DNA from: Deltaproteobacteria bacterium
GTDB lineage: Bacteria > Desulfobacterota > Binatia > UTPRO1
Length of the DNA stretch: 64,000 nt
Reading direction: 5' to 3'
Assembly (NCBI GenBank): GCA_020852955.1
Contig: JADYZW010000016.1
Span: 1-64,000 of the forward strand
Shown here: positions 18,488 through 29,622 of the stretch, piece by piece
Layout: every line of letters starts with the position of its first letter
Position numbering within the stretch: position 1 is the stretch's first letter
Notes under the pieces: model-generated
Database searches by the model: none
What the model was told of the DNA's origin: nothing
The model's input: the letters and a program-made list of their open reading frames with translations, nothing else
Made by a program: the position numbers and the translations under genes

Positions 18488-19156
18488 ATGTGGTGGCGGA
18501 GTGGCGGGAAGGCGAAGCGCCGTGCGGGCGTCCGGCGCGCGGCGTTGGCGGTCGCACTCGCGATCCTCGCGGGATGCGGCGCGCGCACGGTCGCGCCGAC
18601 GCCCGGGCATCCCCAGAGCGGCGTCGCGTCCTGGTACGGACCGGGATTCCACGGCCAGCCGACGAGCAGCGGCGCGATCTACGACCAGCACGCGCTCACC
18701 GCGGCGCACCAGAAGCTGCCGCTCGGTACGCGCGTCCGCGTCACCAACCTCGAGAACGGCAAATCGGTCGAGGTGCTGGTCAACGACCGCGGTCCGTTCG
18801 CGAAGGGCCGCATCATCGACCTCTCCTACGCCGCCGCCCGCGAGATCGGCATGGTCGGCCCCGGCACCGCCCGCGTCCGCGTCGACGTGGCGGCGCGGCC
18901 CGCGAACGGCGCCTCGCACGTCGCCTACTGCGTGCAGGTCGGGGCGTTCGGCGAAGAGTCGAAGGCCCGTGCGCTCCGGGCGCGCCTCGCCGACGACTGG
19001 GACGACGTGTACATCAGCCCGGTCGATCGCGAGGCGGCGCGCATCTACCGCGTGCGCGTCGGACCGTACGCCGAGCGCGCGTGGGCGGAAACGAGCGCGG
19101 CCGGGCTCGCCGCGCTCGGTCTGCCCGCGGTCGTCACGGAAGAGCCGCAGCGGTGA
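18488..19156 (+). CDS. rlpA: RlpA-like septal lipoprotein with SPOR domain
   Basis: RlpA is an outer-membrane lipoprotein; in Pseudomonas it cleaves naked glycan strands at the septum. The 222-residue product has a basic start, a hydrophobic segment and a lipobox (AILAGCG), then the double-psi beta-barrel domain (GVASWYGPGFHGQPTSSGA with RVTNLENGKS and VNDRGPFAKGRIIDLS), then a C-terminal SPOR domain (VQVGAFGEESKARALRARL) that binds denuded peptidoglycan. ATG at 18488 places the signal peptide correctly; an in-frame upstream ATG would bury it. It is divergent from yebC. Confidence 0.92.
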   Translation: MWWRSGGKAKRRAGVRRAALAVALAILAGCGARTVAPTPGHPQSGVASWYGPGFHGQPTSSGAIYDQHALTAAHQKLPLGTRVRVTNLENGKSVEVLVNDRGPFAKGRIIDLSYAAAREIGMVGPGTARVRVDVAARPANGASHVAYCVQVGAFGEESKARALRARLADDWDDVYISPVDREAARIYRVRVGPYAERAWAETSAAGLAALGLPAVVTEEPQR

Positions 19157-19292
19157 CGTCTCCGCGCCGCGGGACGCCGCGCGCCCCGGTGCGCGCGGCG
19201 TGCGTGGCGTCGGCGCGGGTCGGCGGCGGCGGCAGCGGAGGTCGCATCGCTCGTACCCGCGGACAGCGATCGCGCCGGTTGCGAAACGCGGG

Positions 19293-19685
19293 CTAGCGCG
19301 CCCGGCGCCGGGGCGGGCGTCGCGGCGGCGACGCGGCGGACGACCGGCGCCGCCGCGTCGCTCGCGGCGTGGTCGTCTCGGCGGCGAGCCAGCGGAGATA
19401 CGGCGCCGACCCCGACGCGATCGGCAGCACGATCGCCTCGGGCACGTCGTACCCGTGGAGCGCGCACAGGCGCGCCGTCAGCCGAGCCGCGCGGTCGCGC
19501 CGCGTCTTGATGATCATCAGCACCTCGGCGGCGCGCTCGACCTTCCCCCGCCAACGGTAGATCGACGCGATCGGGTCGACGAGGTTCACGCAGGCCGCCA
19601 GCCGCTCCTCGACGAGCGCCGTCGCGATCCGCGCGGCCTCCTCTCGCGAACCGGCCGTCGACAGGATGACGACCGCCGCGGTCAC
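19293..19685 (-). CDS. cutA: CutA1-like trimeric protein
   Basis: CutA1 forms very stable trimers and has been linked to divalent metal tolerance, though its true role is unsettled. The ~105-residue core is typical: LSTAGSREEAARIATALVEE, LAACVNLVDPIASIYRWRGK and LCALHGYDVPEAIVLPI. A basic tail of about 20 residues follows. GTG at 19685 overlaps the stop of the upstream HAD gene (GTGA), placing it in the plsX-HAD-cutA operon. Confidence 0.9.
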   Translation of the reverse strand: MTAAVVILSTAGSREEAARIATALVEERLAACVNLVDPIASIYRWRGKVERAAEVLMIIKTRRDRAARLTARLCALHGYDVPEAIVLPIASGSAPYLRWLAAETTTPRATRRRRSSAASPPRRPPRRRAR

Positions 19686-20788
19686 GACGCGGCCTCGCCG
19701 GGACGCCCGCCGCTCGCGAGCCACGCGTCGACGAGCCGGGGATAGTCGATCACGACGGGCCGCTTCGCCGGCAGCGGCTTCGGCGCCGGCCGCCGGCGGC
19801 GCAGGCGCCGCCAGAGCCGCTGCGTCCACGAGCCCTGCGTCGCGGTCGAGGGCAGCACGCCCGACTCCTCGAGATCGCGGCGCAGCACCGGCTCGTCGTC
19901 GCGAAGATGTCCGCGCCGGACCAGGTCGTCGAGCGAGTTCCGGAGCTGCGCCCGCGTATAGGTCGCGCGGTCGATCAGCGAATGGCCGACGGCCACGACC
20001 GCGGCGAGCGGCACCATGCCCTCCTCGTGCAGCACCAGCGCGGTTTGGAAGTAGTTGAACGTCGGGACCAGGCGGGCGCCGAAATTGCGGAAGCGTCCCG
20101 GGGGCGTACGCCGCTCGAGGTTGATGAAGATGCGCCGCACGGCGTCCACGGTCGGGATCTTGCGGGCCAGGCCGCGGATCTCCACGAGGCGCGCCGGGTC
20201 GATGCGCAGCCGCACCAGGATGTCGCCGAGCGCTTGATGGTCGAGCCGGCCCGCCACCACGTCGGCGTAGAGCGAGTAGCAGAGCGAGTCGGACTCCCAG
20301 TCGTCGCCGAAGAGGTACTCCACGGCGCCGGCGGGTGCGGCGAGGCGCGCCTTCAGGAGTTCGGCGAGCTTGAAGCCGATCTGCTCGCGAAGGAAGCGGA
20401 AGCGCCCGCGCACCAGGTGCTGCAGCTGGTCCTTGAACACGATGCCGTCGATCTCGACGCCGTCGAGCGCGAGCTTCTCGCGGATCGCGCGGCCGATCTG
20501 CGGCGGGCTCGCGGAGACGAAGTACACGAGGATCCGGCGGCCCTCGGCGCGGGCGCCCGCACGCAGCGCGCGCATCAGCGCCACCACGCCCGGTTCGTCG
20601 ATCTTGTCCTCGGCGCGCTCGAACGGCACGCGCATCATCTTGGTGAGGCTCTCGAAGTCGGACTTGAGATAGGTCTTGTCGAGGTCCCAGCGGTAGACGA
20701 CGGGCGGCAGCGCCGCGGCCGCGCGCCGGCGCGGACGGCGCACCCGCAACGCGTCGACCCAGCCGAGGCGCTCCTCACGCGCGCTCAC
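19682..20788 (-). CDS. HAD-like protein resembling the App1 phosphatidate phosphatase domain (DUF2183)
   Basis: A 368-residue cytoplasmic protein. YRWDLDKTYLKSDF (33-45) carries the HAD motif-I aspartates as DxDKT, VYFVSASPPQIGRAI (88-102) matches the serine motif of App1/DUF2183 proteins, K140 is a candidate motif-III lysine and YLFGDDWESD (158-167) is the distal acidic motif. The C-terminal ~180 residues (RIFINLERRTPPGRFRNFG and on) are unfamiliar. Its start overlaps the plsX stop (GTGA), so a role in phosphatidate or phospholipid turnover is plausible but unproven. The substrate may well differ. Confidence 0.7.
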   Translation of the reverse strand: MSAREERLGWVDALRVRRPRRRAAAALPPVVYRWDLDKTYLKSDFESLTKMMRVPFERAEDKIDEPGVVALMRALRAGARAEGRRILVYFVSASPPQIGRAIREKLALDGVEIDGIVFKDQLQHLVRGRFRFLREQIGFKLAELLKARLAAPAGAVEYLFGDDWESDSLCYSLYADVVAGRLDHQALGDILVRLRIDPARLVEIRGLARKIPTVDAVRRIFINLERRTPPGRFRNFGARLVPTFNYFQTALVLHEEGMVPLAAVVAVGHSLIDRATYTRAQLRNSLDDLVRRGHLRDDEPVLRRDLEESGVLPSTATQGSWTQRLWRRLRRRRPAPKPLPAKRPVVIDYPRLVDAWLASGGRPGEAAS

Positions 20789-21804
20789 GCCCGCACTCCT
20801 TCGAGGCCCGCGCCAATCTCCGCGATCACGCCCTCGCGCACGGTCTTCGCCGCGAGCTTCACCGCGTTGGCGATCGCCAGGGCGCGCGAATGCTCGTGCG
20901 TCTTCACCAGGAGCTGCTCGAAGCCGAGGAGCGGCGCGCCGCCGTAGGCCGCGTGCTCGGTGAAATGCGCCACTTCGCGGAGCCCGCGCGACAGGAGGCG
21001 CATCCCGAGCCGCCACACGAAGCGCTGCTTCACCGCGTGGCTCGCCACGTCGTTCACGACGTCGGTGATGCCCTCGATGAACTTCAGCACGACGCTACCG
21101 AGCAGCCCCTCGCACACGATCACGTCGGCCCGGCCCTTCGCGACGTCGCTGCCCTCGACGTTGCCGACGAAGTCGATCGCCGGCAACGTCGTCAGACGCT
21201 CGTGCGCCTCGGCGAGCACGTCGCCGCCGCGAAACGGCTCGGCGCCCATGTTGAGGAGCCCCACGCGCGGCCGCGCGATCCTCGACACGCGGTGCGCCCA
21301 GACGCTCCCCATGACCGCCAGCTGGACCAGGTCGGCGGCGTCGCAGCGCACGGTCGCCCCGACGTCGAGCAGGAGCGCCAGCGGGTCCTGGCCAGGAAGG
21401 TCGGTGTGCCGCGGATAGACGCTCGCGAGCCCGGGCTTCCGGACGCCCTTGAGGATGCGGAACTCGCGGGCGCAGGCGAGGAGGCACGCGCCGGTGTTGC
21501 CGGCGCTCACGAGCGCGTCCGCCTGTCCGTCGGCGACGAGCGACGCGCCGACCCGGATCGAGGCGTCCCGCTTCGCCCGCAAGGCCTCGCGCGGCGCTTC
21601 CTGCATGCCGACCGCATCGGCGGCGTGGTGAATCCGGATGTGCGCCGGATCGTACGACAGCGTGTCCAGCACCGCCTGGATGCGCGGCTCGTCGCCGACG
21701 AGCACGCATTCGATCGCGGTCGCGAGCGACGCCGCGGCGACGCCCTTCACGATCTCCTCCGGGGCGAAGTCCCCCCCCATGGCGTCCACTGCTATGACCG
21801 GCAT
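20785..21804 (-). CDS. plsX: Phosphate acyltransferase PlsX
   Basis: Converts acyl-ACP to acyl phosphate, the donor for PlsY in phospholipid synthesis. The 339-residue product has the family signature from the first residues (IAVDAMGGDFAPEEIVKG), DALVSAGNTGACLLACA and YGGAPLLGFEQLLVK. It is not next to rpmF or fabH, as it often is, but heads an operon with an App1-like HAD protein and CutA. Confidence 0.96.
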   Translation of the reverse strand: MPVIAVDAMGGDFAPEEIVKGVAAASLATAIECVLVGDEPRIQAVLDTLSYDPAHIRIHHAADAVGMQEAPREALRAKRDASIRVGASLVADGQADALVSAGNTGACLLACAREFRILKGVRKPGLASVYPRHTDLPGQDPLALLLDVGATVRCDAADLVQLAVMGSVWAHRVSRIARPRVGLLNMGAEPFRGGDVLAEAHERLTTLPAIDFVGNVEGSDVAKGRADVIVCEGLLGSVVLKFIEGITDVVNDVASHAVKQRFVWRLGMRLLSRGLREVAHFTEHAAYGGAPLLGFEQLLVKTHEHSRALAIANAVKLAAKTVREGVIAEIGAGLEGVRA

Positions 21805-21872
21805 CGGAGCGCGCGATCATACCCGGACGTGCGCGGCGCCCCAAGCCGTGACGCGAGGACGGCGCGGCGCCG

Positions 21873-22760
21873 CTACGGCGCCCGCGTCCCGAGAAAATCG
21901 GCGAGGGCGGCGAGGAACACCTCGAGCTGGTCGTGGTGCACCCAATGACCGGCCTTCTCGACGTTGACGACGCGCGCATTCGCGAAGAAATCGGCGCGAC
22001 CGTCCGCGAGGGGATCGCCGACCCAGCTCTCCATGCCGCGGACGAGGAGCGTCGGGCAGGTGATGCGGCGCCAGAGCGCGCGCGCGTCGTCGACGTTAAA
22101 GGAGTACGGCGAGAACGCGCGCACGTAGTTGTCGAACTTCCAGCTGTACGTGCCGTCCTCGTTCTGGTTGACGCCGTGGATCGTCAAGTGGCGCGCCTGC
22201 GCCGGCGCCAGTCGCGGGTTCTCGTCCCGCATGCGCGCGAGCGCCTCGTCAATCGACGCGTACTTCCGCGGCGTCCTCCCGGCGAGCGCCCGCATCGAGT
22301 CGATCCACCCGGTCAGGCGCTCGTGGACCTGCATCTTCGCGCGCGCGGCGAGGACGGCCGGCGGCGGCCCGAGCCCCTCGACGGCCACCAGTTTGGCCAC
22401 GTTCTCGGGGTGGATCCCGGCGTACGAGAGGCTGAGGGCGCCGCCGAGCGAATGTCCGACGATGGTGACCGGCGCAAGCTTCTTCTGGTGCACCAGCTGC
22501 GCGAGATCGTAGACGTAGTCGGCCATCGCGTAGTTCGCGCCGGTGACCCACTGGGAGTCGCCGTGCCCGCGGAGATCGGGGGCCAGGACGCGCCAGTCGC
22601 GCCGCAACCGCTCCGCGACCCAATCCCAGTTGCGGCAGTGGTCGCGCCCGCCGTGCACGAGCACGAGCGGCGGCGCGTCCTCGTTCCCCCAGTCGACGTA
22701 GTGCAGGCGCAGCCGCTGCGAGACGAAGAACTGGGAGGTCGGGCCGGTCACGGCGCGCAT
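21873..22760 (-). CDS. Alpha/beta-hydrolase
   Basis: The 295-residue protein has a classical alpha/beta-hydrolase fold: VLVHGGRDHCRNWDWV gives the oxyanion-hole region, VGHSLGGALSLSYAG the nucleophile serine, and EKAGHWVHHDQ the catalytic histidine. PTLLVRGMESWVGDP lies where the acid residue sits. Esterase, lactonase and C-C hydrolase activities are all possible; nothing nearby picks one. It is divergent from rplU. Confidence 0.85.
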   Translation of the reverse strand: MRAVTGPTSQFFVSQRLRLHYVDWGNEDAPPLVLVHGGRDHCRNWDWVAERLRRDWRVLAPDLRGHGDSQWVTGANYAMADYVYDLAQLVHQKKLAPVTIVGHSLGGALSLSYAGIHPENVAKLVAVEGLGPPPAVLAARAKMQVHERLTGWIDSMRALAGRTPRKYASIDEALARMRDENPRLAPAQARHLTIHGVNQNEDGTYSWKFDNYVRAFSPYSFNVDDARALWRRITCPTLLVRGMESWVGDPLADGRADFFANARVVNVEKAGHWVHHDQLEVFLAALADFLGTRAP

Positions 22761-22821
22761 GATGGCGCGTCCGCGTCGGCCTCGCCATGCCCGCGCCCGA
22801 CGTCCGCCTCCGGCCCGCGAG

Positions 22822-22850
22822 TTGACAGCCGCCCCCCCGTCGCGTATCGG
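22822..22850 (+). promoter_or_regulatory. Candidate promoter of rplU-rpmA
   Basis: TTGACA (22822-22827), a 17-base spacer and TATCGG (22845-22850). The start of transcription would fall near 22857, only about five bases before the rplU ATG, and no Shine-Dalgarno sequence is present, so the mRNA may be nearly leaderless. Confidence 0.55.
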
Positions 22851-22861
22851 TCGCGGTTCCC

Positions 22862-23188
22862 ATGGACTACGCGGTCATTCGTTCCGGCGGCAAGCAGTAT
22901 CGGGTCAGCCCCGGCGACACCCTGCGGCTCGAGAAGCTCGCGGGCGAGCCCGGCTCCGCCTGCGCGTTCGAGGAGGTGCTGCTCGCCTCGGGCGACGGCG
23001 GAATCCAGGTGGGCAAGCCGTTGGTCTCCGGCCTCCGGGTCCTCGGCGAGATCGTGCGCCACGAGAAGGCCAAGAAGATCCTGGTCTTCAAGAAGAAGCG
23101 CCGCAAGAACTACCGCCGCAAGCAAGGACATCGGCAGCATCTCACGATCGTGCGGGTGACCGGCATCGAGCGCGGAGCGGGAGCGTAG
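22862..23188 (+). CDS. rplU: 50S ribosomal protein L21
   Basis: The 108-residue L21 ([37 protein letters not shown]) binds 23S rRNA. It is followed after 4 bases by rpmA, the universal L21-L27 pair. It is the first gene of the rplU-rpmA-obg region. Confidence 0.98.
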   Translation: MDYAVIRSGGKQYRVSPGDTLRLEKLAGEPGSACAFEEVLLASGDGGIQVGKPLVSGLRVLGEIVRHEKAKKILVFKKKRRKNYRRKQGHRQHLTIVRVTGIERGAGA

Positions 23189-23192
23189 GGCC

Positions 23193-23450
23193 ATGGCGCA
23201 CAAGAAGGGTCAGGGGAGCAGCCGAAACGGACGCGACAGCGCCGGGCAGCGGCGGGGCGTCAAGGTCTTCGGGGGCGAGGTCGCGCGGGCCGGACACATC
23301 CTCGTACGGCAGGTCGGGACCAAGATCCATCCCGGGAAGAACGTCGGGCTGGGGCGCGATTACACGCTCTTCGCCACCATCGACGGCATCGTGAAGTACG
23401 AGCGGCTCGGCAAGGATCGCCGGCGCGTCTCGGTGTATCCCCCCGCCTGA
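23193..23450 (+). CDS. rpmA: 50S ribosomal protein L27
   Basis: The 85-residue L27 starts [19 protein letters not shown], so the flexible tail that reaches the peptidyl-transferase centre is directly after Met and needs no protease trimming as in Firmicutes. [19 protein letters not shown] is the family core. Confidence 0.98.
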   Translation: MAHKKGQGSSRNGRDSAGQRRGVKVFGGEVARAGHILVRQVGTKIHPGKNVGLGRDYTLFATIDGIVKYERLGKDRRRVSVYPPA

Positions 23451-23678
23451 CGCGGAGCGAGCCTCCGGAGCGCCGGGGGCCATCGGCCTTGGCCGGGGCC
23501 CCGTTCACGACGCGCCGCGGGCACGGGCGGCGCGCGCACGGCCGGCATCGTGGTGCTCGTGCCGTGGCGCCGGTCTCGCCCCGCCCGCCACTCCGGCCAC
23601 GCCGCCGCTGCTCGCTCCCACGAGCCGGAACGGCCTGGAGAGCTCCCCGTAGCGCTTCCGACCGCGCCTTTCGCTCGG

Positions 23679-23708
23679 TTGTCGTGGTTCCGGGGGTTCG
23701 GGTACAGT
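23679..23708 (+). promoter_or_regulatory. Candidate promoter of obgE
   Basis: TTGTCG (23679-23684), an 18-base spacer and TACAGT (23703-23708), 13 bases before the obgE ATG. The 271-base gap after rpmA otherwise shows nothing recognisable. The leader would be short and lacks a clear ribosome-binding site. Confidence 0.45.
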
Positions 23709-23712
23709 CTGA

Positions 23713-25927
<2,215 letters not shown>

Positions 25928-25931
<4 letters not shown>

Positions 25932-27178
25932 GCCTCGAACAAGACGTCGTCGCCCTCTGTCGGGCCGCGCGCGCCGTGGCGCCCGCGATCGCGCGCGCCA
26001 CGACCGCGGAGAAGAACGCCGCGCTCGCAGCCGGTGCGCAGGCGCTGCGCGCGCGCACCGACGAGCTCATCGCCGCCAACACGCTCGACGTCGAGGCGGC
26101 GCGCGCCACCGGCGGCGCCGCCGCGTTCCTCGACCGCCTGACGCTCACGCCGGCGCGCGTCGACGCGATGGCGGTCGGCCTGGAGCAGATCGCGGCCCTT
26201 CCCGACCCGGTCGGCGAAGAGATCGCGCGTTGGCGCCGGCCAAACGGGCTCGACATCCAGCAGGTCCGCGTGCCCCTCGGCGTGATCGGCATCATCTACG
26301 AGTCGCGGCCGAACGTCACCGCCGACGCCGCCGGCCTCTGCTTGAAGTCCGGCAACGCGGTCGTGCTGCGCGGCGGCAGCGAGGCGTTCCGGACGAACTG
26401 CCTCATCGCCGACGTGCTGCGCGACGCCGCCGCCGCCATTCCGCGCGACGCGATCGCGCTCGTCCGCAGCACCGACCGCGCCGCCGTCCGGATCCTCCTC
26501 AAGCAGGACGAGCTGATCGACGTCATCATCCCGCGCGGCGGCGAGGAGCTGATCCGCGCCATCACCGAGGGCTCGCGCATCCCGGTGATCCAGCACCTGA
26601 ACGGCGTGTGCCAGCTTTACGTCGACGCCCGGGCCGATCTCGCGCTCGCCGAGACGCTCGTCATGAACGCCAAGACGCAGCGGCCCGGCGTCTGCAACGC
26701 GATCGAGAACCTGCTCGTGCACCGCGCCGTCGCCGCGAGGTTCCTGCCGGCGATCGCGGAGCGCCTCGGCGCCGCGGGCGTCGAGGTGCGCGGGTGTCCG
26801 GAAACGGTCCGGCTCGTGCCCGGCGCGAAAGCCGCGACCGAGGTCGACTGGGGCACCGAATACCTCGACCTCGTACTGTCGGTGAAGGTCGTCGACGGGA
26901 TCGACGAGGCGATGGCGTTCATCCGCCGCTACGGCTCGGGGCTCGCGGAGGCGATCGTCACGACCGACCAGGCCGCTGCCGACCGCTTCGCCGCCGAGGT
27001 CGACTCCGCGGCCGTGTTCGTGAACGCGTCGACCCGCTTCACCGACGGCTTCGAGTTCGGCTTCGGTGCGGAGATCGGCATCAGCACCAACCGCCTGCAC
27101 GCGCGCGGACCGATGGGGCTCCGCGAGCTCACCACGTACAAGTACGTCGTGCGCGGCAACGGTCAAATCCGCACCTGA
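25928..27178 (+). CDS. proA: Glutamate-5-semialdehyde dehydrogenase (gamma-glutamyl phosphate reductase)
   Basis: Reduces glutamyl phosphate from ProB with NADPH. The 416-residue protein is full length, with PLGVIGIIYESRPNVTADAA, KSGNAVVLRGGSEA, the catalytic cysteine in RPGVCNAIENLLVH, and FGAEIGISTNRLHARGPMG near the end. GTG at 25928 overlaps the proB stop. Confidence 0.97.
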
Positions 27179-27187
27179 CGCGACGCG

Positions 27188-27841
27188 ATGCGGCGCCTCG
27201 GACTCTTCGGCGGCACCTTCGACCCGGTGCACCTGGCGCACCTCCGGACCGCCGAGGAGGCGCGCGAAGCCCTCGCGCTCGATCGCGTCGACCTGGTACT
27301 CGCCGCCACGCCTCCGCACAAGCCGCCCGGCGCGCAGGCCCCGGCGGCCGACCGGCGGCGGATGCTGGAGCTCGCGGTCGCGGGCGATCCGCACCTCGGA
27401 CTCGACTTCTCGGAGCTCGAGCGCGAAGGCCCCTCGTATTCGATCGACACGATCCGTCACGTCCAGGCGCGCGAGCCCGACGCGGCGCTCACGTTCATCC
27501 TCGGCGCCGACGCGTTCGCGGAGATTGGCGCCTGGAAGGACGCGGCGACGATCCTCACCCTCTGTGACTTCTGCGTCATATCGCGTCCGGGGACGCGCGC
27601 CGGCGAACTTCCGATTGCCGTCGAAAATGCCTTCTGTTATGAGCCGGAGCGTGGAGTGTACGTGCATCGCTCCGGTCGAGCGCTTCGTTTCCTCCCGGTG
27701 ACGGCACTGATGATCTCCGCTTCCGATATTCGTCGACGCCGCGCCGAGGGGCGGTCCATCCGGTTTCTCGTCCCCGACGCCGTCGCCGAGTACGTCGCGA
27801 CCCGCGGGCTCTACTCCACGGGGAGGACCGCCGCCCGTTGA
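27188..27841 (+). CDS. nadD: Nicotinate-nucleotide adenylyltransferase
   Basis: Forms deamido-NAD from nicotinate mononucleotide and ATP. The 217-residue product begins with the nucleotidyltransferase signature GLFGGTFDPVHLAHL, has FILGADAFAEIGAWKD, and ends with ISASDIRRRRAEGRSIRFLVP, the family ATP-binding motif. The last third of the gene (about 27560-27760) is visibly less GC-rich than its surroundings. Its stop overlaps the rsfS start. Confidence 0.95.
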   Translation: MRRLGLFGGTFDPVHLAHLRTAEEAREALALDRVDLVLAATPPHKPPGAQAPAADRRRMLELAVAGDPHLGLDFSELEREGPSYSIDTIRHVQAREPDAALTFILGADAFAEIGAWKDAATILTLCDFCVISRPGTRAGELPIAVENAFCYEPERGVYVHRSGRALRFLPVTALMISASDIRRRRAEGRSIRFLVPDAVAEYVATRGLYSTGRTAAR

Positions 27842-28239
27842 CGGCTTCCGACGGCCTCACGAAGGCGCTCCAGTGCGCGACGGCCGCACTGGACAAGAAA
27901 GCGATCGATCTCGTCGTCCTCGACGTCCGCGGCCTCACCTCGATCGCCGACTACCTCCTGATCTGCACCGGGCGCTCCGACCGGCAGGTGCAGGCGATCG
28001 GGCAAGCGGTCGACGCGGAGCTCCGCACGCAGGGCCATCGGCCGATCGCCGTCGAGGGCATGACGCGCGGGCAATGGGTGCTGATGGATTTCAACGACGT
28101 CATCGTCCACGTGTTCCAGAAGCCGATCCGCGAGTTCTACGATCTCGAGCGCCTCTGGGAGCACGCGCCCGAGGTGCCGCTGCCCGAGCCGCTCCGCAGC
28201 CAGGCGCTGGGATTCAGCAGCGAGACCGCGGCGGTCTGA
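27838..28239 (+). CDS. rsfS: Ribosomal silencing factor RsfS
   Basis: RsfS binds L14 and blocks subunit joining when nutrients are low. The 133-residue protein has KKAIDLVVLDVRGLTSIADY, CTGRSDRQVQAI, and GQWVLMDFNDVIVHVF, all family-typical. The start is a TTG at 27838 that overlaps the nadD stop as TTGA. This completes the obg-proB-proA-nadD-rsfS order. Confidence 0.93.
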   Translation: MTASDGLTKALQCATAALDKKAIDLVVLDVRGLTSIADYLLICTGRSDRQVQAIGQAVDAELRTQGHRPIAVEGMTRGQWVLMDFNDVIVHVFQKPIREFYDLERLWEHAPEVPLPEPLRSQALGFSSETAAV

Positions 28240-28255
28240 GCGAAACGACGCGTCC

Positions 28256-29596
28256 GTGCTCCGACTCACCATCCTCCTCGCGACGATCGCCACCGCCCTG
28301 ATCGGGGTCGGCTGGCTGCTGCACCTGAATCCGGAGTCCGTCACCGTCCGCCTCAGCGCAACGCGAGAATGGACGGGGCCGCTGCCGCTCGTGCTGCTCT
28401 CGGCATTCCTCGCGGGCGCCGCGGTGACGTTCGTGGCCTCGCTCGTCCGCGCGAGTCGGACGGCCGTGAGCGGCTGGCGCGCCGAGCGCCTGGCCCGCCG
28501 GCAGCGCCGCCAGCAGGTCCGCAAGGAGCAGGGCCAATCCTTCGCGTGGCTCGGCGAGATCGAGAAGGCCCGCACGTCGCTCGCGAAGGCGCTCCGTGAC
28601 GGCCCGGACGACCTCGCGGCGTTCCTGATGTTCGCGCGCACGTATCTCGATGCGAGCGATTTCCGCGGCGCGCGCACGGTCCTCGAAGAGGGGCTCGACC
28701 GGCGCGGTCCGGATCCGAAGCTCCTCCTGTTCCTCGCCGAGGCGCAGCGCGGGAGCGGCGACGACGCTGCGGCGATCGAGACGCTCGAGCGCGCGCGCCG
28801 CGCCGATCCCGCGAGCCCGCGCGTACTGACCGCGCTGCGCGACACCTACACCGCGCTCGGCCGCTGGCGCGACGCCGGTCGGGTCCAGGAGGCGCTGCTG
28901 CTCGTCGCGCGCGACGCGGCGACGCGCGCCGAGAGCGAGCGCGCGCTCGTCGGTATGCGGTACCAGAGCGCGCTCGATATCGCCGACCCGGCCGCGCGCA
29001 TCGCGGAGCTGCGCGCCGTCCTGCGCGCGCACGCGGACTTCGAGCCCGCCGCCGTGAGCCTCGGCGACGCGCTCCTCGCGGCCGACCAGCCGCGCCAGGC
29101 CGAGCGCGTCTGGCGGCGCGCGGTGCTGCGCGGCGCGCGCGGCGGCGCCCTCGAGCGGCTCGAGCGCCTGCTCGCCGGCGGCCCGCGCGCGCGGCGCCTC
29201 GACGTCTTCACGCGCCGGCTCCTCCGCCGCCGCCCCGACGACGGCACCGCGCGCCTCTTCCGCGCGCGTCAGCTCATCCGCGCCGGGCAGCTCGACGAGG
29301 CGGGCGCGGAGCTCGCGCGGACCGGCCCGCCCTGGAACGGGCTCGCCGGGTATCACGGCCTCGTCGCCGAGTTGCACGTACGGCGCGGCGCCCAGGAGGA
29401 CGCCGTGCGCGCGTTCCGTCACGCCCTCGCGGCGTCGGCGAGCGGCGTGTTCCGCTGCCAGGTCTGCGGCGCCGAGGCCGAGGAGTGGCGCGGCTACTGC
29501 GAGGGGTGTCGCAGCTGGGACAGCTACCGCTCGAGCTACGAGGCCGCGGGCGCGTCGGCCCGGGCGGCGACCGACGCCACGCCCGCCGGGCTCTGA
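28256..29596 (+). CDS. lapB: LapA-LapB fusion: membrane-anchored TPR protein with rubredoxin-like zinc domain
   Basis: In E. coli LapB (YciM) brings LpxC to the FtsH protease and so sets lipid A output; lapA lies just upstream. Here one 446-residue protein carries both: residues 1-70 have the LapA pattern of two membrane helices with NPESVTVRLS between them (about 4-23 and 44-65), then a charged linker, then TPR repeats (about 90-390), then a zinc-ribbon/rubredoxin-like end with C401-x2-C404 and C415-x2-C418. That zinc end is the LapB hallmark. The role in lipid A control is inferred from the family; its LpxC partner in this genome is itself unusual. It follows rsfS by 16 bases. Confidence 0.82.
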   Translation: MLRLTILLATIATALIGVGWLLHLNPESVTVRLSATREWTGPLPLVLLSAFLAGAAVTFVASLVRASRTAVSGWRAERLARRQRRQQVRKEQGQSFAWLGEIEKARTSLAKALRDGPDDLAAFLMFARTYLDASDFRGARTVLEEGLDRRGPDPKLLLFLAEAQRGSGDDAAAIETLERARRADPASPRVLTALRDTYTALGRWRDAGRVQEALLLVARDAATRAESERALVGMRYQSALDIADPAARIAELRAVLRAHADFEPAAVSLGDALLAADQPRQAERVWRRAVLRGARGGALERLERLLAGGPRARRLDVFTRRLLRRRPDDGTARLFRARQLIRAGQLDEAGAELARTGPPWNGLAGYHGLVAELHVRRGAQEDAVRAFRHALAASASGVFRCQVCGAEAEEWRGYCEGCRSWDSYRSSYEAAGASARAATDATPAGL

Positions 29597-29622
29597 ACCA
29601 TCGGGCGCGCGCCCGCCGCGAT

